A stretch of 28,647 nucleotides of DNA from Johnsonella ignava ATCC 51276 (GTDB lineage: Bacteria; Bacillota; Clostridia; Lachnospirales; Lachnospiraceae). The first letter of the stretch is position 1. The number at the start of each line of letters is the position of its first letter. The translations under genes and the position numbers were made by a program. The notes below the pieces were generated by a model. That model saw only the letters and a program-made list of their open reading frames with translations, was not told the DNA's origin and did not search any database. Of this stretch, positions 16,937-25,699 are shown one piece after another. The DNA lies in the NCBI RefSeq assembly GCF_000235445.1, contig NZ_JH378844.1, positions 1 to 28,647 of the forward strand, in the 5' to 3' direction.

Positions 16937-17933
16937 ATATTCTCCTTAATCTTGTCTTAAGTTCCAAAAGCAGGGTATGGACAATTATATCAGGATTTAC
17001 ATTTGCTACAAGCCTGTCATAAGCTCTGTCAAAAGCATTAAATATTCTGTATAAATCGGAATATTTTAAATTGTCCGCAAATGCCTTAATGCTTGTATAT
17101 TGTTTCTTAAAAATCAGCATTTCTCTAATATTTATTTTTTTTACTATTAAAACATCTCTGTACCATATCCTGCAAAACTCAATAAAATCATTAAAATTGT
17201 CTTTTCTATTTTTAATTATTTCCATAGCTTTTGTAAGTGCTCCATTTTCTCCCCATCCTATACTCTCCAGTATTTCTATATTTTCAAAAAATACATTTCT
17301 GAAATCTTCATCTTCATACAGCCTTTGTGCCGTACCTATATTTCCTCTGGCATAGGCTGCATACATTGCCGCTTTATCCTCAGAAACTCCGGATTTAATT
17401 AGATTTTTTTTTATAGCATCCTCAGCCTGAGGCAGGAGCCTCAATTTAATACATCTGCTTTTTATAGTTTCTAAAAGCATATCCATATTGGTACACAGCA
17501 GTATTATTATAACATATTCCGGCGGCTCTTCTATTGTTTTAAGCAAAGCATTCTGTGCCTGCACCGTCATCTTATGTGCATCCTTTATGACATAAATCTT
17601 ATATCCGCCCATATATGGCATTATATTTAATGTGCTGTTTATAGATTCCCTTATATCATCAACACCTATTGAATTTTTTTTATAAGGGCTTATAAATATA
17701 AAATCAGGATGTAAATCTGCTTTCATCTGTATACATGAATGACATTTTTTACAACATTCATTCAAATCGTTTTTGCACAGCAAGTGTGCAGCCCATACCT
17801 TTGCAAGCTCCTGTGCACCCATACCCTTTTCTTCATTTATTATATAGGCATGCATTATTTTATTTTTTTGCTTAATCATTTTAAGATAATTTTTAATATT
17901 ATCCTGTCCATATATATCATTATAGCTTAACAT
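16929..17933 (-). CDS. holB: DNA polymerase III delta' subunit
   Basis: HolB is a clamp-loader subunit that helps open the sliding clamp at primer ends. The 334-residue AAA+ protein has a zinc module with Cys53, Cys60/61, Cys64 and Cys67 (CCKKCHSC), the IDDIRES-like segment, and the SRC-type arginine-finger motif (IKSRCIKLRL). The region of the P-loop reads EEKGMGAQELA, without the Lys-Thr/Ser needed for ATP binding, as in delta' subunits that do not hydrolyse ATP. ATG 17933 has AGGAAA at 8-base spacing. It sits between a guanylate-kinase-like gene and ricT, the position seen in Bacillus. Confidence 0.9.
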   Translation of the reverse strand: MLSYNDIYGQDNIKNYLKMIKQKNKIMHAYIINEEKGMGAQELAKVWAAHLLCKNDLNECCKKCHSCIQMKADLHPDFIFISPYKKNSIGVDDIRESINSTLNIMPYMGGYKIYVIKDAHKMTVQAQNALLKTIEEPPEYVIIILLCTNMDMLLETIKSRCIKLRLLPQAEDAIKKNLIKSGVSEDKAAMYAAYARGNIGTAQRLYEDEDFRNVFFENIEILESIGWGENGALTKAMEIIKNRKDNFNDFIEFCRIWYRDVLIVKKINIREMLIFKKQYTSIKAFADNLKYSDLYRIFNAFDRAYDRLVANVNPDIIVHTLLLELKTRLRRIYD

Positions 17934-17969
17934 TACATTTTCCTGAAAGCTTTATAAATTAAATTATAT

Positions 17970-18566
17970 TTATTCATCAATATACTTAGTTGACTGCAGA
18001 ACTTTTTTTATTTTTTTAAAGCATTTTTCAAGCTCATTATTCTCATATACTTCATCTATGCCTACCTGTTCTAGTCTCTCCGGGGAAAAATCAGCCTCAT
18101 CAGCAAGAAAACGTCTGCATAACTCGGCATATCCGGGATTGCTTTGAAGTTTTTCTCTTTCAAGTGCTCTTGTAAGACGTATACCGGGATCAAGATCTAT
18201 ATATATAGGGATTACATTTTTTCTTCCGAAATATTCAATTAAATTCTTATATGAATCAATTGTTCCTATCAGTATATAATCTCTATCCTTAAGATCTATC
18301 TGCCCGTCATCAATCGTGGCATAAACCCACTCTCCGTATATGGTATTATAAACTCTTTTTTCAATAACTTTTCCTTCCTTTTCAAATTCCAGCAATTTTT
18401 CCATATTTATAAAATAATACTGTTTTCCATGTATCTCATCGTTTCTTTTAGGTCTTGTAGTATAAAGTATTATGCTTTTAATTTCAGGATATTCTGTAAT
18501 AATTTTATTACATATAGTATCCTTGCCCGAAGCACTCTTTCCCATTATACAATATATTCTACCCAT
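17970..18566 (-). CDS. Guanylate-kinase-like P-loop protein
   Basis: This 198-residue protein starts with MGRIYCIMGKSASGKDT, a P-loop at 9-17, followed by YTTRPKRNDEIHGKQYYF, which matches the GMP-binding part of guanylate kinases (TTRxxRxxExxGxxYxF). The lid and C-terminal helices are less conserved than in housekeeping Gmk. It may convert GMP or a related nucleotide, or be a divergent family member. In Bacillus the equivalent place beside the decarboxylase-like yaaO holds tmk. The ATG lies one base after the stop of the decarboxylase frame, so the genes are coupled. Confidence 0.75.
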   Translation of the reverse strand: MGRIYCIMGKSASGKDTICNKIITEYPEIKSIILYTTRPKRNDEIHGKQYYFINMEKLLEFEKEGKVIEKRVYNTIYGEWVYATIDDGQIDLKDRDYILIGTIDSYKNLIEYFGRKNVIPIYIDLDPGIRLTRALEREKLQSNPGYAELCRRFLADEADFSPERLEQVGIDEVYENNELEKCFKKIKKVLQSTKYIDE

Positions 18567-18567
18567 C

Positions 18568-20068
18568 TTATATACCTACTATATTTGAACCGCTTTTTAT
18601 ATACAGCTCAATTTTCTTTATTATTTTTGCATCAATATAGCTGCCGGGAATAACAAGAGGAATCCCCGGCGGATATGCATATATATATTCCTTTGCTCTG
18701 CTGCCTTTTAGAGTATAAAGTTTTTTAAGTTTATTATCAATAGAATCTGTATCAGTTTTTTTAATATCATTTATAATATCTGAACTGTTTTTATTATCTA
18801 TATAATTTCCACAATCTAAATCATATATCGAGTCTGATATATTTAAATTACAGTGCTGCAATTTTTTACCTATCAGCTCATCAAGCTTTTTAAGTGCAAA
18901 AAAAAAGTCTGTCAAATCCCTTCCGGGTATCACCGGCTCCTATAAGAGCAAGTGCATAAGCCTCACATGACATTTCAAGTTCTATTTTATGATATTTTTT
19001 TAAATATTTTTTTATATCATTTCCATTTATACCGAGATTTTCAACAGCTGATTTATCTCGAATTACTATTATTAATTTTGTTATATCATATTTATATATT
19101 TTTTTTTCATATTCAACAATATCCAAAGGATTTAATACTTTCAGGTATTGAAATTTATCCGCTTTTTCTCTAAAGTCTTTCTGCCATTTAAAAACAGATA
19201 AAATATCATTTTTTGCATCTTCATCCATGTATCTGACTGCCAGATCAATTGCAGACATAAGTATATATGATGGAGAAGTGCTTGAAAACACCTTTAAATA
19301 ATATTTTACCCTTTCATGATCCGCTAAAGATGATTTTATATGTATAAGTGCCGTCTGAGTAGGTGCCGGCAGAGTTTTATGCAAACTTTGTATAACTATA
19401 TCCGCACCCAGTTTAAGTGCGGAGTCCGTTCCGCTTCCCGCATATCTGCTAAAAAAATTCAGGTGAGCGCCATGTGCTTCATCAACTATAAGAGGAATAT
19501 TATATTTATGTACTTCCTGTGCAATTTCTGAAATATCTGATATTATACCCTCGTAAGTGGGTGATGTTATATAAACTGCATGTGGAGTTTTTTTAAATCT
19601 TTTTTTTAATTCTTCTATATTTTTTACAATATCTTCCGTTTTTACAGAAGCATATATTTCATGCGGAGATATTTTTTCAGGTTTTATGAATACAGGATAT
19701 GCCCTGCAAAGCTCAACTGCATAATATGCACTTATATGCGAGTTTGCAGCCATAATTATATAATCTTCGGCAGTGCAGCAGGCATTTATAGCCGCCAGAA
19801 CTCCTGCACTGCTTCCGTTTATAATAAAATATGTTTTATCTGAACCGTAAACCTCAGCCGCATGCTCCATTGCTTCCTTTATAATGCCTTTTGCATTATA
19901 AAGTTCATCTGTACCGTCAACTTCAGTCAGATCAAAACTGTATATGTCCTGCATAGCTGTTTTTATGGATTCGGGAATATTTCTTTTATGTCCCGGCATA
20001 TGAAAAGGATAATTTCCTTGATTTATATATTTTTTAAGTTTATATATAAGACTTTCATCCAAATTCAT
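18568..20068 (-). pseudogene. Orn/Lys/Arg decarboxylase-family PLP protein, split by a frameshift in T9
   Basis: Frame one (ATG 20068 to TAA at 18890, 392 residues) has the fold-type I PLP domain: FHMPGHKRN (22-30), INGSSAGVLAAI, IVDEAHGAH (194-202) and the PLP lysine Lys231 in SLHKTLPAPTQTA. It ends in GAGDTRKGFDRLFFCT. A second frame continues from the same spot (LKKLDELIG...) to the family's C-terminal PPGIPLVIPG motif and stops at 18568. The switch lies at nine A on the plus strand (18898-18906, T9 in the mRNA). With eight T the product would be one protein of about 499 residues, the normal length of YaaO-type proteins. It could be a real mutation, a sequencing error, or slippage on T9. 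It is followed at once by the guanylate-kinase-like gene. Confidence 0.8.
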
Positions 20069-20093
20069 AAACTTAAACCTTTCTTTTTAATAT

Positions 20094-22940
20094 TTATTTG
20101 ATTTTTATTCTTCGTCTTTTATCAAGTATAAAAGATGAAGAAGCATCTACAATAAATTGATTCCCGTCCTCCGACATACTGCCGTGATTCCTGTAGCAGT
20201 ATATATTATCTCCTTCAACAGCTACAAATACAAGACTTTCGGTTTCTTTTGCAGAACCTGATATCCTTGCAGTTTCATCAATTATATTTATATCATTATC
20301 TTTTCCTATAATTATAATTCTTGTATAAGGACTTTTCTTTCCTAAAGGAGCATATTCCGCATATATTTCACCATATTCCGGATAATAATACATATTTTTT
20401 ATTTCTCCTTCTATATTTTCCCCTACACTTTCTTTTTTTCCTGTATTTATATCAAGTCTATATATTTTAGTATGTATTTTTCCATTGTATTCAAACGGTT
20501 CGCTGTAATATAACAAACTATCTTTCATACATACCGCACCTATTCCCCCGGATACATTTAAAAATACGCTTCCGTCGGAATTATATATATTATATATATC
20601 TGAAGCTTCAAATCTGAATTCTTTTTCACCTGATCTAAGAGGAGCCGGTCTTACAGAACTTATTATACCGTTTTCTATTATGTAATCGCAGCCTCCGACA
20701 ATCTTAGTTTCTCCCTTTGCAGGATTTATAATCCTTCCAATCCCGTCCACTAAGCTGTACAGTCCCTGATTAATTATTATATGATATTTTTCCGATATAT
20801 TTTCGCCATTTTCAAGTGCTGCAAATACCTGTATTTTTCCATCTTTTGAATACCATATATTATCACCTATAACTATATATCCGTCTACTTTATCAGTTAT
20901 CAGCTCCACTGCATGACTTGTATTATTTATTCTCATAAGTTCAGGCGGAGAATCTCTATCATTTTCCTTAATGTGCAGAAAATATATCCATTCACTTCCA
21001 TAAGCTACTGAATCCATTACAATATTTTTTGAAAAAGCTTCAGCACCTATATCTCTAAAAACACTTGCAACTGCAGTATTTTTGTTTTCAGGTACGGATT
21101 TTAATTTTATAGATGTTAATACTCCGCTATCATCAAATGTACATGTCTGACTTCCTATCAGTTTTTTACCTGTAACCATGCAACTTGTATCGTCAAAATA
21201 ATAAAGCTTGCCGCCTTCTTCAAGCCATTCTTCAAGCATAAAGCGACCGTCAGCCCTCATGTATTTTTTGCCTTCAATACCATCAATCCATGGGCTTGAT
21301 CCCCTGTTTTCAAAAAGCTGTTTTGAAATATCGAGCCACTGCTTAGACGGTTTTTCAAATATATCTGAAGCAAATGTATGGATTGATTCATCCTCCTTTA
21401 CCACATCAACTATATATATAATAATTGCTATGGCTACACCGGTTGCAAAAACAGCGGCAAACAATCTGAAAAAAGACGGAAATTGTACTCCATAATCTTC
21501 TTCATTATATATATCATCAATATCCTCATCATATACATTTTCTAAGTTTTCCAAGTCAAGTATTGTATTATGTCTGAGTTCATTCTCAAGTCTGCTTTCG
21601 ATCTTTTTGCCTTCATTAATATCAGACTGATTTATATCCGTGTGCTTTATATCCTTTTTTTCTATATTACCTTCTATGTCATCTTCTAAATCATATTTTT
21701 TTATAAAATTTATATCTGTATTTTTATCAGCTGTATTTTTAGAAATTTCCTCATTATTATCTGACTGTGGTTTTAAATTTTTATCCGGCAGCACCTTTTT
21801 ATGCAATATTTCTTCATTAAGCTTTTTCTCATAAAGTATTTCTTCCTGTAATATATCCTCCTGAGTTTCTTCTTGAATAATGATATTATTATCAGCAATT
21901 AACCTATGAACAGTATTATTTTCTAATCTAATATTTTCAGACAGGTTTTTCTCTGAAGAATTACTTTCTGATACATTATTTTCCAAAAATTTGTTGTCTA
22001 AAGGTTCATTTTCTGCAGGTTCAGATATATTCTCCTCTTTTACATATTCTCCTTTTTCTAAATCCTGCTTTTTATAAATTGTTTCATTTAACTCAGTATC
22101 TCTTACAACCTCTAAATTTGTATTATAGGTAGCATTTATATCACTTTCAATATCTTTATCCTCATATTTTTTGCTGCCCTCATCTCCCTGAATATTATTT
22201 GCACCTTTATATTTACGTCTGTTTTTACGTCTTTGCTTTTTTCTTTCTTTTTTTTCAGCAACAGATAATCTGTTTTTAATATTTAATTCATATTTACTTT
22301 TAGACTTGATTTCAGCCGTATGATTACTGTCTGTATCCTTATCTGACTCACTTTTACCCTGTTCGTAGTTAAAATCATTAATATCTTCAAAACTGCCATT
22401 ATTATGATTCTGAATACTCTCAGTTTTATCCGTATCTTTAATAATACCGGATTTTTCTTCAACATTATTCTTATCTCTGTGCTTAAAAAGGATATCGTCC
22501 TGTGAGGTATATTCTGCTCTGTATCTTTTAAGTTTTCTTGTCTTCCTTACAGGTTTCACATCATCTTCAATATCAAAAATCCCGAGTTCTTCTTCAATAT
22601 CTATAAGGACGGCTGCCGCTTTTTCTTCAAGCCTTCCATAATTTGAATCGGTGTTCAAAAAATCATTTACCTGAGATATTCCCCTTTTTCTTGCAAGGTC
22701 TTTTATAATTACTCTTATCCATAATTTAATTATATTGGCATCAGGTATTGAAAGTGCTCTTTTCCATACTTGAATATATACTTCAAAAAGGATATTCCAT
22801 ACTTCATCCTCATCATTGATAAAGCTTGTTATATCAGAATATGTATCCCTGTAAGTAAGCAGATACAGATTCTCGAGCCCCTCAACCTCCCTATTTCTTA
22901 TCTTTTCTGCTGCCTCACCCAGTTTTTCTAAATTAATCAA
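20094..22940 (-). CDS. Sigma-70 region 2-like transmembrane protein with extracellular propeller
   Basis: This is a 948-residue protein with an unusual layout. Residues of about 20-90 resemble sigma-70 region 2 of ECF factors: LENLYLLTYRDTYSDI, then DEDEVWNILFEVYIQVWKR and a segment IKLWIRVIIKDLARKRG. No region 4 follows. Residues 110-490 are a charged, Asn/Glu/Lys-rich, probably disordered linker with a basic patch (230-246, KKERKKQRRKNRRKYKG). A single membrane helix is at about 491-512. Outside, 540-610 resembles a choline-binding/wall-binding repeat (WLEEGGKLYYFDD), and 620-948 a beta-propeller of the DUF5050 kind. It starts with TTG at 22940 behind GGGAG. It heads the operon leading to the decarboxylase-like gene. 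Whether the N-terminus binds RNA polymerase is unknown. Confidence 0.75.
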   Translation of the reverse strand: MINLEKLGEAAEKIRNREVEGLENLYLLTYRDTYSDITSFINDEDEVWNILFEVYIQVWKRALSIPDANIIKLWIRVIIKDLARKRGISQVNDFLNTDSNYGRLEEKAAAVLIDIEEELGIFDIEDDVKPVRKTRKLKRYRAEYTSQDDILFKHRDKNNVEEKSGIIKDTDKTESIQNHNNGSFEDINDFNYEQGKSESDKDTDSNHTAEIKSKSKYELNIKNRLSVAEKKERKKQRRKNRRKYKGANNIQGDEGSKKYEDKDIESDINATYNTNLEVVRDTELNETIYKKQDLEKGEYVKEENISEPAENEPLDNKFLENNVSESNSSEKNLSENIRLENNTVHRLIADNNIIIQEETQEDILQEEILYEKKLNEEILHKKVLPDKNLKPQSDNNEEISKNTADKNTDINFIKKYDLEDDIEGNIEKKDIKHTDINQSDINEGKKIESRLENELRHNTILDLENLENVYDEDIDDIYNEEDYGVQFPSFFRLFAAVFATGVAIAIIIYIVDVVKEDESIHTFASDIFEKPSKQWLDISKQLFENRGSSPWIDGIEGKKYMRADGRFMLEEWLEEGGKLYYFDDTSCMVTGKKLIGSQTCTFDDSGVLTSIKLKSVPENKNTAVASVFRDIGAEAFSKNIVMDSVAYGSEWIYFLHIKENDRDSPPELMRINNTSHAVELITDKVDGYIVIGDNIWYSKDGKIQVFAALENGENISEKYHIIINQGLYSLVDGIGRIINPAKGETKIVGGCDYIIENGIISSVRPAPLRSGEKEFRFEASDIYNIYNSDGSVFLNVSGGIGAVCMKDSLLYYSEPFEYNGKIHTKIYRLDINTGKKESVGENIEGEIKNMYYYPEYGEIYAEYAPLGKKSPYTRIIIIGKDNDINIIDETARISGSAKETESLVFVAVEGDNIYCYRNHGSMSEDGNQFIVDASSSFILDKRRRIKIK

Positions 22941-23402
22941 TGTCTGCTCCCGGATACTTCATCCCCTATTTATGAAATATCCTGTATTAATTATTAATAT
23001 ATAAATTGTTCTTTAATAAATCACTGAATCTCCCGCCTTTTTCATCCTTTACAGCTTACCCCTATAAATAATATTATAGTATTACATTTTAGCCATGATT
23101 TATGCAGGTGTTATACAGGTATTAGTTTCCATTCTTCGGGCATATTTCCCTACTGTTTTTATAGGAATTCAGCAGGTTTTTAAGTATAATATTTGTAATT
23201 TCTGCTTCTGAATTCTTTATATATATGTATAGCATATATATGTCATAATGTCCATATTTACAGCAATTATTTAAAAAATTCCATTATTTTCCATTGCATT
23301 TTTATTCTTTTAGTGATATTATAGCAATGTTATATATTTTAATGGTATCATGCCTGTTGCAGGATATGCCGATTAGTACAAAAAACATAGGAGATATTAC
23401 CG
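22941..23402. other. Divergent intergenic region, AT-rich
   Basis: This 462-base gap separates the minus-strand sigma2-like gene and the plus-strand gene at 23403. The plus side has a good promoter (23294-23322). On the minus side a TATAAT (near 23067) is visible without a convincing -35. A palindromic AT stretch (ATATATATG...CATATATATG near 23219-23243) and a short CCTG-TTG-CAGG hairpin in the plus leader are present. I see no gene. Confidence 0.5.
23294..23322 (+). promoter_or_regulatory. Promoter of the 137-residue gene
   Basis: TTGCAT (23294-23299), 17 bases, TATTAT (23317-23322) with TG one base before the -10, which gives an extended -10 sigma-A promoter. The expected leader is about 74 bases, ending in AGGAG nine bases before ATG 23403. 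Confidence 0.65.
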
Positions 23403-23816
23403 ATGAGTGAAAACATTGATAAAGCAGCAGCAAAAAGTGATCAGAATAGTATAGGAAATGTAATAAGAATTATTGATGAGTTTTCCCTTATAATTAATGT
23501 GGGAAGAAGTAAAATCAATAAAGGAGATATAGTTCAGGTTTATGAAAACTGCGGTACAATTTATGATATAGACGGTACTAAACTCTCAGACTATGAATTT
23601 GTTAAAGATGAACTTGTAGTAAGCGAAGTACATGAGAAGTATGCAATATGCAAAAATCATAAACATAAAAATATAGCGCCGCTTGCACTCCAACTTCCGC
23701 CTCAGCTTGTTCCAACACTGTCGCAGGAGCCTTTAAATATAGACTACAATGAGATAAATCCTTTTACCCCGACAGATGTACTTGTTCATGTAGGTGATAC
23801 TGTAAAACTCGTTTAG
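23403..23816 (+). CDS. Small protein with FlgT C-terminal/OB-like domain, function unknown
   Basis: The 137-residue protein has no signal peptide or membrane helix. Residues of about 18-90 (GNVIRIIDEFSLIINVG, KGDIVQVYENCGTIYDIDG, KDELVVSEVHEKYAICKN) follow the pattern seen in the C-terminal domain of FlgT and related small beta-barrels: V-hydrophobic-INVG-x-GD-V-Y-G-I-D-G-L-V-V-A. The C-terminal 45 residues are Pro-rich and end in a strand, TDVLVHVGDTVKLV. I do not know its role. It has its own promoter and ribosome site and faces away from the sigma2-like gene; a partner relation to that gene is only a guess. Confidence 0.7.
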   Translation: MSENIDKAAAKSDQNSIGNVIRIIDEFSLIINVGRSKINKGDIVQVYENCGTIYDIDGTKLSDYEFVKDELVVSEVHEKYAICKNHKHKNIAPLALQLPPQLVPTLSQEPLNIDYNEINPFTPTDVLVHVGDTVKLV

Positions 23817-23982
23817 TTTTAAAGTATTTGTTCGTTGCATCACGCACAGATGTTGTTTATATATGTGGTTTGTAGATTACTTTGTTTTAGCTCTATATGC
23901 AGCGGCAGTATCTTATATATAACAAAAGTTATTTCCGTGTGTAAGTTATACTTACTTGCATGCTTTGTTTTGTTGACCTTTT

Positions 23983-24038
23983 ATCTCACAAGTAAGCTTA
24001 TAGCCCGATGAGGCTTTAGTGTTCTTGTGAGATTTTTT
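23983..24038 (+). terminator. Rho-independent terminator with inner hairpin
   Basis: ATCTCACAAG (23983-23992) pairs perfectly with CTTGTGAGAT (24024-24033), and TTTTTT follows. Inside is a smaller AGCC...GGCT hairpin. It lies 167 bases past the stop of the 137-residue gene and is probably its terminator, or that of a small RNA in the gap. Confidence 0.7.
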
Positions 24039-24095
24039 ATTTAACATAATTATGTCATATCTTATACAAATCAGGCGAAGAGTCGGAAACTGAGT

Positions 24096-24116
24096 GTTCT
24101 TGTAGAACTTTTATTT
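24096..24116 (+). terminator. Short terminator-like hairpin
   Basis: GTTCT-TGT-AGAAC (24096-24108) is followed by TTTTATTT. It is part of the second copy of the tandem repeat and could be a degenerate version of the preceding terminator or an attenuator before the XRE gene. Confidence 0.45.
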
Positions 24117-24236
24117 AGCATAATTACGTTAAACTGTATATTAATTTTTTACAACTGCTATATGTTGTTTTTGACAACGTAATATAGTTTTAACTTACTA
24201 CATAAAATTGTTAGAATATACATTGAGGTGAGTCAA

Positions 24237-24575
24237 TTGAAGAATTTAAAACTACTAAGAGAAAAGGCAAATATGTCCCAATCCCAGCTTGCATCCATAG
24301 TTCATGTATCGCAGCAGACTATCTGTAAATACGAACATGGTGAAAGTGAAGCAGGCTATGAAACATTAACTAAGATAAGCAATATATTTGATGTGCCGAT
24401 TGAATTTCTTGTTAATGATGAAATTAGTATTGATAAGTATGACAGCGATAATCATCCTGTGATACTTACAGATATGGAGGAGGAATGTCTGAAATTATTT
24501 AGGCATCTTGAGCCTTCATCAAAAAAACTTATACTTGAGCTGTGTAGGAGGCTTGACCCTAAAGAAAACCTGTAA
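24237..24575 (+). CDS. XRE-family helix-turn-helix regulator
   Basis: The 112-residue DNA-binding protein has the Cro/CI-type helix-turn-helix at about residues 3-58: LKLLREKANMSQSQLASIV, SQQTICKYEHGES, then LTKISNIFDVPIEFLVND. The C-terminal half is a short helical tail (EEECLKLFRHLEPSSKKLILEL) typical of small autoregulators. An in-frame GTG at 24228 overlaps the ribosome site GAGGTGA, so I take TTG 24237, which has 8-base spacing and gives MKNLKLLREK. The dyad at 24164-24178 is a candidate self-operator. It is convergent with a hydrolase fragment and ends at a strong terminator. Confidence 0.88.
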   Translation: MKNLKLLREKANMSQSQLASIVHVSQQTICKYEHGESEAGYETLTKISNIFDVPIEFLVNDEISIDKYDSDNHPVILTDMEEECLKLFRHLEPSSKKLILELCRRLDPKENL

Positions 24576-24655
24576 TACACCGTCAAAGTTTTGACCGGAA
24601 ATATCTATACTTATTAATAATAAATAAATTTTATATATGGGAATAATTTGCCCAA

Positions 24656-24690
24656 GGGCGGAATATACTGATTTACAGTGTATTTCGCCC
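24656..24690 (+). terminator. Terminator of the XRE gene
   Basis: Arms of 15 bases, GGGCGGAATATACTG (24656-24670) and CAGTGTATTTCGCCC (24676-24690), pair fully in RNA if two G-U pairs are counted, around loop ATTTA, followed by TTTAT. The last codons and the stop of the minus-strand hydrolase fragment lie inside the hairpin. Confidence 0.75.
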
Positions 24691-24927
24691 TTTATCTACT
24701 GCATATACCTGAAAATTTTGTGATAAGGGTATAAGTACTTTTTTATAACTCTCCCACATACCTATCTGAGCAGGGATCAACAACAAAGCCGGTCCATTTT
24801 TAGGACCAGCTATATAGTTCAATTTAACATTTCCTGTATCATAAGTCCTCTCTGAAAAACCGGCATTAATTAATTTCTGATTAGATAATTTTCCAGATAA
24901 GTATTCATATGGATTTTTGTAATTCAT
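24673..24927 (-). pseudogene. Alpha/beta hydrolase N-terminal fragment
   Basis: The 84-residue frame matches the start of alpha/beta hydrolases: a cap leader, then VKLNYIAGPKNGPALLLIPAQIGMWESYKKVLIPLSQNFQVYAVD with the oxyanion-side LIP turn. Where family members go on with a VDxRGHG-type motif, this one reads VDKGRNTL and stops inside the terminator hairpin of the XRE gene. The nucleophile elbow (GxSxG), the catalytic Asp and the His are absent, so it cannot be an active hydrolase. It has a ribosome site (AGGAGG) and lies 31 bases after alkC. Confidence 0.75.
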
Positions 24928-24958
24928 TAAACATCCTCCTACAGTATTTATAAAAAAT

Positions 24959-25699
24959 TTATTCCATCTTTATATTTCTGGAACCGTGTTTTATAATCCA
25001 TTCGCACTCTTTACTTATATTATCCGTTTTCCATGTATTAACTATAAAATAAAATTTGTCTTTATCTTCTTTGTACAAATCATTTAAGTTGTTTGCTACA
25101 CTTTTTTGTATATACTTGTCTTTGTCATCTTTCAAATTACTCAGAATTTCAAAGTACTCATCAAAATATTCAAGAGCGGCAAAGAGTTTTTTTGCCCAAG
25201 GTAGCCTTATCCTCAAACACTCACTCGAAAGTCTTCTAACTCTCTCATGTTCATCCTTACTCCAAGTTTTTAATATTTTAAAGGATCTGGCAGGATATTT
25301 TTTAATCAAAGGTCTCATACAGTATTCCGAAGTAAATCTTTTTGTAAGTTCTTTACTAAAATCTATGCTCGCCTCAAAATATTCATCGCCATAAATCTCA
25401 ACATATTTTCCAATAGGCCACAACCACCATCCTTCTGTAAATGCCCCGCTATTTCCTCTTAATTCTTTACCTAAAATCTTCCCAAAAATTATAAGTACCT
25501 TTTCATACTCTATATCAAAGGCTTTATATAAGGCTTTAGCTATCAGTTCCTGCCTTTGATTAAATTCTAAATCTTCTATTTTACTTTTAGTTAATTCCAA
25601 AAATTTTTTCTTATTAAAATTGCTCGTTAAAGCTGAAAGTTTAGCAGCCAGTTCTTCTAAATAAGAAATATCATAATAATCTTTTACTTTCTTAGCCAT
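24959..25699 (-). CDS. alkC: DNA alkylation repair glycosylase, AlkC type
   Basis: This 246-residue HEAT-repeat-like protein belongs to the AlkC/AlkD family, which removes alkylated bases from DNA. AlkC-type motifs are RFTSEYCMRP (121-130), HERVRRLSSECLRIRLPWA (151-169) and YIQKSVANNLNDL (196-208). The usual C-terminus after WIIKH is short here (GSRNIKME), so perhaps 15-25 residues are missing compared with relatives; this may be natural. The start ATG 25699 overlaps the stop of a short reading frame (25692-25820). It is followed by the hydrolase fragment. Confidence 0.85.
   Translation of the reverse strand: MAKKVKDYYDISYLEELAAKLSALTSNFNKKKFLELTKSKIEDLEFNQRQELIAKALYKAFDIEYEKVLIIFGKILGKELRGNSGAFTEGWWLWPIGKYVEIYGDEYFEASIDFSKELTKRFTSEYCMRPLIKKYPARSFKILKTWSKDEHERVRRLSSECLRIRLPWAKKLFAALEYFDEYFEILSNLKDDKDKYIQKSVANNLNDLYKEDKDKFYFIVNTWKTDNISKECEWIIKHGSRNIKME

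Larger units (their letters stand above)
23817..24236 (+). other. Leader-like gap with two terminator-like hairpins and a tandem repeat
   Basis: This 420-base gap lies between two plus-strand genes. It holds a perfect 6-base dyad GTAAGT-TAT-ACTTAC (23941-23955), a long terminator hairpin (23983-24038), a second short terminator-like hairpin (24096-24116) and a dyad GTTGT-TTTTG-ACAAC (24164-24178) that covers a TTGACA in front of the XRE gene. The segments 24018-24066 and 24093-24140 are diverged direct copies of each other, about three quarters identical. Confidence 0.55.

Noticed and set aside
22283..22465. 60-codon minus-strand frame
   Set aside because: It lies in another frame inside the disordered linker of the 948-residue protein and has no ribosome site.
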